From Globodera rostochiensis (taxonomy: Eukaryota > Nematoda > Chromadorea > Rhabditida > Heteroderidae), in NCBI GenBank assembly GCA_018350325.1, contig JAEVLN010000029.1:576807-640806 (forward strand): a stretch of DNA of 64,000 nt. The letters are read 5' to 3'. A program made the position numbers and the translations under genes. Positions 33,968 to 44,390 of the stretch are shown piece after piece; the stretch's first letter is position 1; the number at the start of each line of letters is the position of its first letter. The notes below the pieces were generated by a model that saw nothing but the letters and a program-made list of their open reading frames with translations, was not told the origin of the DNA and did no database searches.

Positions 33968-34150
33968 ATTGTGTGCCTTGCGGACTGCCAACCGCCAAAT
34001 TCCACCGACTACATGCGTATGACAATTGCACAAATCCAACGCGTCAGCCAGCCCAAAAAGATGGTCACGCTGATGGAGCGCGCGGTCGTCAAGTTCAAGC
34101 CGGTCAACGCGCACCACGAACATCAGGCAATGCGCATGGATGGGATTTGA
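33968..34150 (+). pseudogene. TFIIF-beta (RAP30) central exon, copy 2
   Basis: Tandem copy of 33537-33719 (offset 431), after a TTTTCAG acceptor. It keeps the conserved YMR but has L where copy 1 has the conserved R of CRADC, and T for K after MRM. Both copies stay in frame to the same stop. Differences in both copies at conserved positions suggest neutral decay. Confidence 0.65.
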
Positions 34151-34283
34151 TGGGAATGGAGCCCCAAACAAAAGTTTTGGGTGCTTTTTGGAGACGAGTC
34201 CTCCCCTATTATATTATTTTAGTGACTTTTTTGAACATTTATTTTTTGAAGAAATAGTGTGCTAAAAAGATAGCGTCAGAATG

Positions 34284-35380
34284 CTTTTTTTTAGGAAATT
34301 TTTTTATCCAGGCAGCTTTTTTTCGTGGCTACATTCAAAAACTAAGAACCGATTTGTTGGGGAGCGAGAATCCTGGCTAACTCTTGGCTTTTTGTATAAC
34401 AAAAATGTATTTTTTATTTCCCGATTTCCAGCATTTGTTTGACATGGCACTTCCGAAGATTGACCCAATGGACAATGCATCGACAAATGTTCAACGGAGG
34501 GCGAAATGATTGCCAGAAGGTTGGCCGACTTGAGCAGGTCTGCAGAGTCCATTTTTTACTCTTTGAAAAATTAAATTATAATATTATTTATAATGTATTT
34601 TTGGTATATTTTAAAAATTTCCCAAAAATGTGACAAAAGCTATTTATAATTGTGAGAGCAAATCTGATAAACATTGACGAATTCTACCATATTTTTTTAA
34701 TCAATCTTTTCGCACTTTTTGGACTTTTGTCAATATTTCACGGTCGCGAAAAATAGGTAAAAAACGCAAAAAAGACCAGTTTTTAGGGGTTTTCTGGTAG
34801 TATTTTTTTGCCATTTGTTTCATTAATTAGCTTCTGATTGAAGATAGCTTCTTCAAAATAGCAGCTTTCATTTGATACAGCTTTACGCCTGAATTGGCTA
34901 AGCTCACAAAGAATGATTATGTCACTCAAATTGGAAGCGTTTTCAGCACAAATTTTTAGGTTCAACAGCAATGCCGCCGGTGGCTGCGTTGGCGGCAAAC
35001 AACGCACAAATGCTCCCACTGCCACTGGTCCTGCCCTGCTCCACTCATTACCAATCTTTACCCAACATTTGTGTCCCATCCCTCCGCGCCCACTTTCCCA
35101 TTACCCTCCCCCTCCCAGATGCATTTCATTTATTTATTGTACGTAATAATACGACCCTCTCCCCCCGCGCCCACTTCCCAATTTCTCCCATCATTGCCAA
35201 ACATTTTTTATTTATGCGACGTCACATCCCTCCGCGCCCATTTCCCCTACCCTCCCCCTCACAAGTCGCAGATTATTCGCTTTTCATTTTATCATGTGTT
35301 TCATTTTGTTTTTTATTTTATGCGGTGATCTCCCTGAGGGGAAGTTCTTCATGCCGCACTTTTTTATTTCACTTTGTTGC
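34284..35380. other. Spacer with exon-like scraps and C-rich repeats
   Basis: A TTTCCAG acceptor near 34430 is followed by a short frame FDMALPKIDPMDNASTNVQ (unrecognised). A second possible acceptor, TTTTTAG near 34960, is followed by an Ala/Pro-rich frame. From about 35070 to 35260 three loose repeats contain CCTCCGCGCCCA and CTCCCC runs. I see no gene here that I can defend. Confidence 0.45.
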
Positions 35381-35715
35381 GAGGAGCCTCCGGAGCCGTC
35401 TTGGTTAGGGGAAGTGCCGCACATTTTTCATTTCATTTCACTTTGTTTGCGAGGAGCCTCCGGAGCCGTCTTGGTTAGGGGAAGTGCCGCACATTTTTCA
35501 TTTCACTTTGTTTGCGAGGAGCCTCCGGAGCCGTCTTGGTTAGGGGAAGTGCCGCACATTTTTCATTTCATTTCACTTTGTTTGCGAGGAGCCTCCGGAG
35601 CCGTCTTGGTTAGGGGAAGTGCCGCACATTTTTCATTTCACTTTGTTTGCGAGGAGCCTCCGGAGCCGTCTTGGTTAGGGGAAGTGCCGCACATTTTTCA
35701 TTTCACTTTGTTTTT
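35381..35715 (+). repeat. 70/65-bp dimeric tandem repeat
   Basis: Units start with GAGGAGCCTCCGGAGCC at 35381, 35451, 35516, 35586 and 35651. Spacing alternates 70 and 65 bp because TTTCA is present twice in every other unit, giving a 135-bp higher-order unit. Each unit contains the palindrome CTCCGGAG. The 144-codon frame through it is an artefact. Confidence 0.8.
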
Positions 35716-35875
35716 TTTTGTGTTTTGATTTCATTTGTTTTATTTTGTGCGTGTATTTGTTGACAAAATTACTTTGATGATTGTCACGTGCGTTTTTGTT
35801 TTGGTGAAAGTCCTTTCTTTTGCTTAAATTTGTCCTTTTGTTTATGTTTGATTTTCATTTTTTGTCCTTTTTCTT

Positions 35876-36260
35876 CCATTTGTTGTGCGAGGGAGTGCCG
35901 TGCAGTATTCGTTAACATTTCTATGTATTGATTCATTTGTTGTGCGAGGGAGTGCCGCACAGTATTCGTTAACATTTCTATGTATTGATCCATTTGTTGT
36001 GCGAGGGAGTGCCGCACAGTATTCGTTAACATTTCTATGTATTGATCCATTTGTTGTGCGAGGGAGTGCCGCACAGTATTCGTTAACATTTCTATGTATT
36101 GATCCATTTGTTGCGCTAGGGAGTGCCGCACAGTATTCGTTAACATTTCTATGTATTGATCCATTTGTTGTGCGAGGGAGTGCCGCACAGTTATTCGTGA
36201 ACATTTATTATGTAGTGATTCATTTGTTGTGCGAGGGGTTTCCGCACAGTTATTCGTAAA
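35876..36260 (+). repeat. 57-bp tandem repeat
   Basis: About seven units built on GTGCGAGGGAGTGCCGCACA, TATTCGTTAACATTTC and TATGTATTGATCCATT. GTGCG and CGCAC within a unit can pair. Because 57 is divisible by three, frames stay open on both strands. The last two units are altered. It lies about 750 bp upstream of the Helitron ORF. Confidence 0.8.
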
Positions 36261-37010
36261 CATTTTTATTTTCATTTTATTTGTACTATTTTGTGCATGT
36301 ATTTGTGGCTAAAACTGTTTCCTTTTTATTTTTTGTTTGTCCATGCGTATTTTGTTAATTTAATTTTGTTTTGGTGCTTGTCCGCTCTTTTACTCAAGTT
36401 TGTCCTTTTGTTCACGTTTCATTTTAACATTTTTTATGTATTTATTCATTTGTTATTGTTTTATTTGTTGTTTTTTGCGTTTATTGGTTTGTTAGTTAGT
36501 TTTTATTTCCAGGTTTGACAAAGATACACGCATTAGTCATAATATATTTCGCTTATTTTAGTTTCATTTATTTATATGTGGTTTAGTCGTTACTACAGCA
36601 AATAAGTTCTGGTTGACAGGAAGATGATTTAACAGCGCCGATGTTGTAATTTGAGACACGATGCATTTTAATTTCGTTAAGGTCCGATGAGCCTCAATGA
36701 ATTAACAATGGTGGGCGGAATATAATCATCATTTAATTGATTTGTTTCTTTGCTGGTAACTTTTCAGCTTCTTTTTTTTCAAGTGTAATGTTAGTTTGAT
36801 TCATTAGACGATTTCTTTTTGAAGGGCAGTCCCGTTTTGGTTTAGGAAAACTTGATTTATATTATTTGCCGCCCCCACTTTGCTCTACATCGACAATATT
36901 GCTGTTTGTCATATTTTGTATAAATGTTCGAGTATGCGTTCTTCTATTGGTTACACTCCATATATCTCTTAAACGCGCTGTAAAGGCTTATAATGGTTTA
37001 CCAGATTAAG
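36261..37010 (+). promoter_or_regulatory. Presumed 5' region of the E9 Helitron ORF
   Basis: T-rich, non-coding sequence between the minisatellites and the ORF. I see no certain TATA box; CATATATCTC near 36959 is the best AT-rich word close to the start. CCAGATTAAG immediately before ATG at 37011 is a weak match to a splice acceptor, and the second Helitron has a clearer TAATTCAG at the same place. Confidence 0.3.
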
Positions 37011-40000
37011 ATGCCTTCTAAAGCGAAAAGAGATCGGAAGAACCGGAAGGCGCGCCAAGCTGTTCAGACCGAGCCCTCTTTAGGGCCTCTAGAGCAAAGT
37101 GGGGCGTCCCAAGGGGAAATAGATCAAAAATTGACTTCATTAAATTTGAATTCTAAAAAGCGGGGCCGTCCTTCTAAAAGAATTCTATCATTGAATCAAT
37201 CGGACAATTCACTTGAAAAAGAAGTTGGAACTTTATCAGAGTCGCAACAGTTATTAAATGGTAATTTATTCTCTCCTGCGTTGGAATGTAGGAATTTGAG
37301 TCCAGTTCCAAGAAAAAAGAAAAAACAAGAAACGAATGCCGGATTTATGACTTCTACTCCGGTGAAAGAATCAAATATTTTGCCAAGTTTAGAAACACCG
37401 CGTACAACACGCATTAAAAGTATTGTAGATGAAAACACTTTTCCTGCTGTTGAAATTTCGACTATTGAAAATTCATCTTTAAACTCAAACAATTCATTAC
37501 TCCTTTCATCGGTCGGAGAATTAAATAATCAATGTCAGATAGACTTTTTGAATTTGTTAACATTAAATTATGCTCAAACTGTTGGGTCGGAATGTACAAT
37601 TGTTAAAAGGGCTTCATTGAGGCTTTATCAGGAAGGTGAATTAAGTCGAAATATTATTGAGAGTCTTTTTAATAATCTCGGCTCATGGTTAAATGAAGAA
37701 ATAACGTTTGCTTATATTTGTTATTTGGCTACAAAATCGTTGCGCAGAACCGTTGTGGTAGATTCAATTTTAACCGATCCAACTATAAAAATGATGCGTA
37801 GTTCCCGTGCAATCAAAAAGGGTTGTTTTAATTTTTCTGAAGATATATGCACTCAAATTTTAATATTCCCATTGTTTTTTGGGAATCACTGGTGTGTTTT
37901 AATTCATGACATTCCGGTTGGAACATATTTCATTGACTCAATGCTTGAACGGCCGTCACGTCTTGATCAGCAAAACAAAAATTATCGTTGTGAAAGAATA
38001 CCATTAATCAAAAAAATTATTTCCGAGATTACACATTCCTCTGATGAAATCAATATTATTTATGAAGATAATTGTTCACAGCAGCCAGATTGCTATAGCT
38101 GCGGTTATTATATTTGTTTATTTGCAGAAGCTTGGCTATTTAATAACCGTAATTTAAATTTAGACCCAATTGATTTGAATACAGAGAAAAAACGAATTTT
38201 ATGGCATATAAATGAATTGTGTAAATCAGATAATGTTCAATATTATTCTCGCTATATCGAAACCAATCAAAGAGATGATAAGCAACAAATCGAACCAAAT
38301 ATTATTTCTGATTTGTATTTGAGTGAAGATCTTTCTGCATCAACAAGCCATACTCGAACGGCAAAAAAGGGGGGTAGACCTCAGAAAAAGAAAAGAGGTT
38401 CAGGTCGCAAATCTGATTCCTATAACTCGACTAAATCGTCTATAAATAAATTTTCCTCGTATAACTTGTCTATGACAACTACAGGCGAAATTTCCAAGGA
38501 TTTTAATTTTGAAATTAAACATCAAAAAAATCTAAAAGATTTTCACAATTTATTGAGTTCTAATACTATTGAAATACCGCATGGAAACGTTCCCGCACCT
38601 TTTGGCCGTATAGTTATTGACGAAGTGCTCGGGTCAAGAAACCTTATTGCGGAAATGTGGGCTGATCCCACTCAATGGTTTTCAGAGGATTTTATTTATG
38701 TTTATCAAAGATATCTTTCATCTCTATGCGTTGATAAAATTGTTACGGTTGTTTCGCCTAATTATAGTAATTTAGACATACATTTTGGGCCGAATGCGTT
38801 TGCTTTTAATATTATTGATAACTGTTATAACTATTCTCAAAATTATGATGTGCTTTTGATGACTTTATTTTTCCCCGGTCATTTTGCATTAATCATTTTT
38901 GATAGAACTGATCGCGAATTGCCGAAAGCTTTCTTTATTGATCCACTGCCTGATGTTGACAGATTATATGATAAATATAGCCCTGGATATGACGCAAAAA
39001 GGTTTGAATTGATTACCAATGGGATTTGCGAACTTACTCCCGGCTTATTTCCGCCAGATTTTGTTATACAAACTGTTAATCCATCTGAATTCACTCGCCA
39101 AACTGATGGAATTAATTGCGGTTTTTTCGTTTGCCTTTATTCTGAATCTTATTTGTTCAATAATTGTTCTTTTTTATTGCCGAATTTATTCATTAACATT
39201 GAAAGGCGTCGGATATTGTGGCATATAGGCCAGTTAATTACTAATAATCATGTGCAATATCACGGGCGAAATGTTTTAGTTGGAGATTCGCAAACTAACC
39301 GTGCCAGTCCATTGTACACAGTTGAATCTGGCATAGAAGGTGATTGCCCCAGAGATGTGGACGGAGCATTGATTTGTGTTGAGCCTGTTATTAATACTGA
39401 GCCTGATGTGCCACTGGAAAAATTATCACGCTCAAGTAGTGTTTTGACCGACAGTTCCGAAAATTTATCCCTTCGTCGTTCGCCTCGAATTCAAAATAAA
39501 AATGTTTCTAATATTTCTATAGAGTCCCAACATTCAACGGAACAAAAGCATGTTATTTTAAACCCAATTACTCGCCGGTGTTATAAAAAGCACGAAGGGC
39601 TTCCGTGTGCTGATGTGCGTTCAAAACACACCGTAGATTATTATGATTCAGGTGATATTGGTGATATAATTTGTGATTATTGTAATGCTCTTTTGCTTAA
39701 AAGTGAATATGAAAAAAAAAATGGAAAGATTTCATCAGGCACGTGCTGTAACCATGGAAAAATTGTTCTTCCAACATTTGAAGAATTTCCTTCACCGTTA
39801 AAAAATTATATAAACGCTGAAAGCAAGGAGGCGAAGGAATTCTTATCACTTCAAAATGTATATAATTCCCTTGTAGCATTTGCTTCCATTTCGGTTGGCG
39901 CACAAGAATCTTCTCTTAAAGGTCATTCCTGTTTTTTGTTAAATGGTGAATTTGTGCGTCAAATAAGTTCAATTTTGCCCGGTAAATTTGTTCCGTCGTT

Positions 40001-43000
40001 TTCTCAACTTTATATTTTGGACCCAACAGCTGCATTAGAGCGTCGAACGCAAAATGTTAAATATGGTGGTGATCGTGTAAATTGTGAAACGCTTCAAAAA
40101 CTTGATAGCATGCTTCGCAAGCATCACCCATTGGCAAAAAAATTAATGAATTTTCACACTCAATACCAAAAGACATTGGTTGAGCAAGGACCAGATGCTG
40201 TTAAAAATTTCCGTTTGACTCTCATTGAGGCACGTGATGCTCCCGTTAATATTTGCGATCCAACACTTCACTCAAGACAAACAAATTTGCCAGACGAAGG
40301 TGATACATTATTTGCTGTTTGGACTGAAAATGAAAAGCCGCCTTGCCTTAAAGGCATTTGGGTCACAAATGCGGAAGGGAAATTACATACATTTTTCCCA
40401 CATCATCCACAAACAGATACACTGTGCTATCCCTTGCTATTTCCGCATGGAGAAGATGGATATCACAAAAATATTTTAAAACATATTTCTGACCCTGATA
40501 ATAATGACCACAATTCCATTTCTGATAATGATTCGAATGAAGATAATGATTCTGATAGCCAATCAGTAAATTCATCCATTAATGCTGTTAACGATTCCAT
40601 TTCAAAACGCAAAAATGTTTCCATCCGTGAGTATATTCGTTACCGCATGGCTATACGAAAAGGAAATGCAAATCATAATATTTGGAGTGCTGGTGGCGGT
40701 CTCACTCAAAAATTTATTCTCGATTATGCTGCCCGCATTGATTCTGATTATGCCAATTTTATACGTAAACCAGAATTTAACCTTAGAAGCACATTGCCTG
40801 AAAATATTTTACGCTGGCTAGCACGCACTGCCGGCGTTAAGTCAACTGAGGAATTGGGCAGTATTGTTTTGTTTCGTAGGCATGATCCTGGCACACGGCC
40901 ATATTTTCAGCAAAAATATTATAATGCCACAACGATAATGGCTCGGTTTAAAAAGCCTGGATACGCATCTTTTATGCTCACATTTACTACAAACCCTAAA
41001 TGGCGCGAAATTAAACGCAATTTTTTACATAAAAATCAACGCACAATTGACCGTTTTGATATTATTTGCCGTATTTATGAGGATAAATTGAAAGACCTAC
41101 ATTTTCTCATTGAAAAAAGAAATATTTTGGGCCGCATGATTGGCCAAGAAAGTCGTGAATTTCAAAAAAAATATGGCGGCCCGCATGCACATCGTATTTA
41201 TACTACTGATATTCTAGCCATTCCGGAGAGTGTTGAGAACATCATATGGGCTCATATTCCAGCCGACCCAGATATTAATGATCAATCTGATTGGGCCAAT
41301 TTTATTCGCAAAGTACGCGAATTTATTGTTAAATTTCAATTACACGATTGTGGCCCTCATTGTTTAAATGCCAAAGGTCGTTGCAAAAAAGGCTTTCCAA
41401 AAGCATTCTCAAATTACACAATTTTATTTGACGACCGACCTGCGCAATATTATCGACCAAATCCACAAAATGGAGGTCAAACATTGAGAGTTAAGCGTGG
41501 GAAAACCTTTATTATTTATGACAATTCAAGAGTTTCATCTTACAATCCGTTCATACTTGTGCGATATGAAACCCACCATAATTTGGAATTTCTTTATGGC
41601 CAAACCAACAATTTTAAATATATTTATAAATATCCATTTAAAGGTCCAAGTTTTTCGTATGTAAAAAGTAAAGAACAACAGGGTACTGTGAATATTGATG
41701 AACCTGCATTTTATGCCAAAATGTTGTATCGCTCACCACCAGAGGCATTCAGCAGAATTATGTCCTATAAATATGCCTTTTTATCACATATTGTTATTCC
41801 TTTAAGTATTCATCTGCCAGGCCAGCAGAAAATTTTCATTAAACCTGGTCAAGAACAAATTGTAGCACAAAAAATCCAGGCAGGACAATTGCCGGAAACA
41901 CCATTAACCGCTTATTGGAAGCTATGCGAAATTGATAATGAAATAAAAAATACTTTATTCGAACGTATGCCTGAAACATATTCATTCAACAAATCTGGCA
42001 AATACTGGAAAAAGAGACAGCTTTCAATTCGCTCAGATAAAATTAAAAAGCGTAAACCCATAATTGGCCGAATTTACCCAGTATCCCCCAGAATTCCCGA
42101 ATTATTTGCATTATATTTATTAACCAAACATTTTCCTGGCAATCCTATTCATTTGAAAACAGTTAAGGCACCAAATGTATGCGAATCGTTTATTGAAGCA
42201 GCCCGTTTGCGTGGTCTTATTGATGATAATAATGTTTGGATTCGTACTATGGAGGAAGGCGCTGCTTCCCTTACTCCTGCACAAATGCGCCAATTGTTTG
42301 CAAATATTTTGATTTTTGGTTCTACTGAAAATTGTATTATTGATGGTGCACTTTTATGGGAAAAATTTGTTTCACATATGTATGACATACGTTGCACCGA
42401 TACTGAGCGGCCAGCTCGAATTGAACGTGCGCTTGCATTGTTAGAGCGCCTTTTGGTCGCGCAAGGGCGGCAATGTAAAGATTTTGCTTTACCAACCCCA
42501 CAAATTTCTATAATTGATGATCCTCAACGTGGACTTAATGAATTCTTTTTCCCTCAACATTTAAATGATGAAGAGATTGACGCTACTGTTGACACAACGG
42601 CATATGAACAAGCAAAATTAAATGCTGAACAACATCATTTTTTCTCATTGATTAAAACCGCATTTATTAATTCCGATTCGCCACGGCTATTTTATTTATG
42701 TGGAGATGGCGGTACTGGGAAAACATTTTTGCTGAATTTCATTCTGTACCAACTCCGCAGAATTGGTGCGAGAATGATCCCAACTGCATCCACTGGGATG
42801 GCGTCAACACGGTTCTATAGTGGTGGAACAACTGTGCATTCTGCCTTTAAATTTGGCATTAATGTTGAACCGGGCATTTTGCCTTCAATCTCTTTTGACA
42901 GTTTTTTTGGTCGCCGTATAATTGAATCTGACATTATCATTATTGATGAAATGACCATGCTGGAGCGTGTAGTTTTTGAAAATATAGATGCTCTTTGTCG

Positions 43001-44012
43001 TTTAATGTGTACAAAAAACAAACATAAGCCTTTTGGAGGAAAATGTGTAATAATTTCTGGCGATTGGAAACAGTCATTGCCTGTTGTGATTGATTCATAT
43101 GGCACAGCTGCCCAAATTGCTGCATGCATTCAATCGTCTCCACTTTACCCATTATTTACTATATATAAACTCACACAAAGTATGCGGGTTAACCCTAATG
43201 AAATTGCTTTTCTGAATTGGTTGGACAATATTGGACGTGGAATTGACGGAGATACTGTAGCCATTCCATCCAATATGCTTATTGATTCTCGCGAAGATTT
43301 GATCAATTGGGTGTTTGACAGAGGTTTTGAAATCCCAAGCAAAGATTTACTTAAGCGGTTATTGCTTGGAACTACAAACCGTATTGTAGACATTAATAAT
43401 TCGCTAATTTTGGAACGTTTTACTTCATCATATGTTGATTATTATTCTGTTGACAAGCCGCTTAATGAAAACCCTATGGCAGTGAATGCTGCAGAATTTG
43501 ACGTTGCTCAAATAAATTTGTTGAATCCATTAGGTATGCCTCACCATCATTTACGTTTGAAAGTGGGTTCAATTATTGTTTTGCTTATAAATTTGAACAC
43601 GAGCAAAGGTCTTTGTAATGGAACACGTTTAATTGTGAAAAAATTGACGCCGAATTTGATTGAGGCTGAGGCAATAACCGGAGGTTCATCCCGGAGTGGT
43701 ATCACACTTGGTATACCGCGTCACCGGAGTACATATAAAGACAAACGTCCCGATGGCATTTGGTTTGAACGTTTCCAATTCCCCGTTCGAATTGCATTCA
43801 CTATGACCGTTGTTAAAGCGCAAGGGCAAACGTGTGACCGTTTAGGTATTGATTTCACCGAAGAACCCTTTTCACATGGACAATTATACACTGCTCTTTC
43901 ACGTGTTACAAGCAGTGAAGGAATTCGTATTTATGCACCAAATAAAAATTTAAATGAACATGGTCAGCCTTTAATTCGAAATGTTGTGGCGCGTGGTCTT
44001 CAATTTAATTGA
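37011..44012 (+). CDS. Helitron Rep/helicase protein with AT-hooks and two Ulp1-like protease domains
   Basis: 2333 residues if started at MPSK (37011), the start shared with the second Helitron; an in-frame ATG at 36993 adds six residues. Domains: AT-hook KKRGRP (about 49-56); basic PRKKKK (about 102); Ulp1-like cysteine protease 1 with His293, Asp309, Gln358, Cys364; basic AT-hook-like GGRPQKKKRG (about 452); Ulp1-like domain 2 with His624, Asp644, Gln697, Cys703; zinc-finger-like Cys/His region (about 857-920); Helitron_like_N region (about 1203); Rep motifs FTTNPKW (about 1323), PHAH (His1392, His1394) and YIYKY (Tyr1537, Tyr1541); Pif1-type helicase with Walker A GDGGTGKT (1898-1905), Walker B DE (1979-1980), SGDWKQ, and a C-terminal ALSRV motif. 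All expected catalytic residues are present, so it may be active. The HUH/Tyr domain would nick and join DNA and the helicase would unwind it. The protease role is unknown; removal of SUMO or a similar modifier is one possibility. Codons are strongly AT-ending. Confidence 0.9.
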   Translation: MPSKAKRDRKNRKARQAVQTEPSLGPLEQSGASQGEIDQKLTSLNLNSKKRGRPSKRILSLNQSDNSLEKEVGTLSESQQLLNGNLFSPALECRNLSPVPRKKKKQETNAGFMTSTPVKESNILPSLETPRTTRIKSIVDENTFPAVEISTIENSSLNSNNSLLLSSVGELNNQCQIDFLNLLTLNYAQTVGSECTIVKRASLRLYQEGELSRNIIESLFNNLGSWLNEEITFAYICYLATKSLRRTVVVDSILTDPTIKMMRSSRAIKKGCFNFSEDICTQILIFPLFFGNHWCVLIHDIPVGTYFIDSMLERPSRLDQQNKNYRCERIPLIKKIISEITHSSDEINIIYEDNCSQQPDCYSCGYYICLFAEAWLFNNRNLNLDPIDLNTEKKRILWHINELCKSDNVQYYSRYIETNQRDDKQQIEPNIISDLYLSEDLSASTSHTRTAKKGGRPQKKKRGSGRKSDSYNSTKSSINKFSSYNLSMTTTGEISKDFNFEIKHQKNLKDFHNLLSSNTIEIPHGNVPAPFGRIVIDEVLGSRNLIAEMWADPTQWFSEDFIYVYQRYLSSLCVDKIVTVVSPNYSNLDIHFGPNAFAFNIIDNCYNYSQNYDVLLMTLFFPGHFALIIFDRTDRELPKAFFIDPLPDVDRLYDKYSPGYDAKRFELITNGICELTPGLFPPDFVIQTVNPSEFTRQTDGINCGFFVCLYSESYLFNNCSFLLPNLFINIERRRILWHIGQLITNNHVQYHGRNVLVGDSQTNRASPLYTVESGIEGDCPRDVDGALICVEPVINTEPDVPLEKLSRSSSVLTDSSENLSLRRSPRIQNKNVSNISIESQHSTEQKHVILNPITRRCYKKHEGLPCADVRSKHTVDYYDSGDIGDIICDYCNALLLKSEYEKKNGKISSGTCCNHGKIVLPTFEEFPSPLKNYINAESKEAKEFLSLQNVYNSLVAFASISVGAQESSLKGHSCFLLNGEFVRQISSILPGKFVPSFSQLYILDPTAALERRTQNVKYGGDRVNCETLQKLDSMLRKHHPLAKKLMNFHTQYQKTLVEQGPDAVKNFRLTLIEARDAPVNICDPTLHSRQTNLPDEGDTLFAVWTENEKPPCLKGIWVTNAEGKLHTFFPHHPQTDTLCYPLLFPHGEDGYHKNILKHISDPDNNDHNSISDNDSNEDNDSDSQSVNSSINAVNDSISKRKNVSIREYIRYRMAIRKGNANHNIWSAGGGLTQKFILDYAARIDSDYANFIRKPEFNLRSTLPENILRWLARTAGVKSTEELGSIVLFRRHDPGTRPYFQQKYYNATTIMARFKKPGYASFMLTFTTNPKWREIKRNFLHKNQRTIDRFDIICRIYEDKLKDLHFLIEKRNILGRMIGQESREFQKKYGGPHAHRIYTTDILAIPESVENIIWAHIPADPDINDQSDWANFIRKVREFIVKFQLHDCGPHCLNAKGRCKKGFPKAFSNYTILFDDRPAQYYRPNPQNGGQTLRVKRGKTFIIYDNSRVSSYNPFILVRYETHHNLEFLYGQTNNFKYIYKYPFKGPSFSYVKSKEQQGTVNIDEPAFYAKMLYRSPPEAFSRIMSYKYAFLSHIVIPLSIHLPGQQKIFIKPGQEQIVAQKIQAGQLPETPLTAYWKLCEIDNEIKNTLFERMPETYSFNKSGKYWKKRQLSIRSDKIKKRKPIIGRIYPVSPRIPELFALYLLTKHFPGNPIHLKTVKAPNVCESFIEAARLRGLIDDNNVWIRTMEEGAASLTPAQMRQLFANILIFGSTENCIIDGALLWEKFVSHMYDIRCTDTERPARIERALALLERLLVAQGRQCKDFALPTPQISIIDDPQRGLNEFFFPQHLNDEEIDATVDTTAYEQAKLNAEQHHFFSLIKTAFINSDSPRLFYLCGDGGTGKTFLLNFILYQLRRIGARMIPTASTGMASTRFYSGGTTVHSAFKFGINVEPGILPSISFDSFFGRRIIESDIIIIDEMTMLERVVFENIDALCRLMCTKNKHKPFGGKCVIISGDWKQSLPVVIDSYGTAAQIAACIQSSPLYPLFTIYKLTQSMRVNPNEIAFLNWLDNIGRGIDGDTVAIPSNMLIDSREDLINWVFDRGFEIPSKDLLKRLLLGTTNRIVDINNSLILERFTSSYVDYYSVDKPLNENPMAVNAAEFDVAQINLLNPLGMPHHHLRLKVGSIIVLLINLNTSKGLCNGTRLIVKKLTPNLIEAEAITGGSSRSGITLGIPRHRSTYKDKRPDGIWFERFQFPVRIAFTMTVVKAQGQTCDRLGIDFTEEPFSHGQLYTALSRVTSSEGIRIYAPNKNLNEHGQPLIRNVVARGLQFN

Positions 44013-44116
44013 TTTTCAAATTTTATTTGTTTATTATTCATTGCTGTCTTCCTCGCAGTATACTTAGATCAGGTGAACTATAACAACAAAAAATATTATT
44101 CATTCCTGATCCCGGG

Positions 44117-44323
44117 CAAATGAGTCCCTTATAACTGTTTGCTATAAGGTGGTTGGTTGGTTGGAGATTCATTTGACCGTTGGTTGTTATAGGTTTATAA
44201 ATAGGATTGGGGCAGATCGGCGAAGGCGGAGTCGCTTGTAGAATTTGGGTTCAGTGGGCCCTGAGGGACGTTCTACTTGCCGCTTTGCAAATTAAAATTG
44301 TTTTAAAAGTTTCCGCCGATCTG
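44117..44323 (+). other. Structured 3' tail of E9: nested inverted repeats and TATA box
   Basis: Two nested foldback structures. First: CAAATGAGTC (44117-44126) with GATTCATTTG (44166-44175), 9 of 10 pairing, enclosing CTTATA (44128-44133) and TATAAG (44143-44148). Second, following a consensus TATAAATAG at 44195-44203: CAGATCGGCG (44213-44222) pairs perfectly with CGCCGATCTG (44314-44323), enclosing AAGGCGG/CCGCTT, GTAGAA/TTCTAC and TCAG/CTGA stems in order. It could be a transcribed RNA or a DNA structure used by the Rep protein. I recognise no known RNA family. Confidence 0.5.
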
Positions 44324-44390
44324 TTTAGCTATTTTTTTGAGATAATTTTTCATTTCCTTTATTATTTACTTACATTTAAGAGCGTAGCTC

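Larger units (their letters stand above)
33406..34283 (+). repeat. Tandem duplication of about 430-444 bp spanning a TFIIF-beta exon
   Basis: Two copies (about 33406-33849 and 33850-34283) each contain an intron-like CGGTTAGAGTAATTTGGGC block, the TFIIF-beta exon and a tail ending AATAGTGT.CTAAAAAGATAG. The block between exons resembles the GGGAGAGTCAGGCGGCGAGA module of B elements (for example 7100-7140), so intron and transposon share sequence. Confidence 0.7.

Noticed and set aside
35842..36275. Minus-strand frames of 120-163 codons and plus-strand frame of 124 codons
   Set aside because: All follow the 57-bp repeat, which keeps every frame open because 57 is divisible by three.
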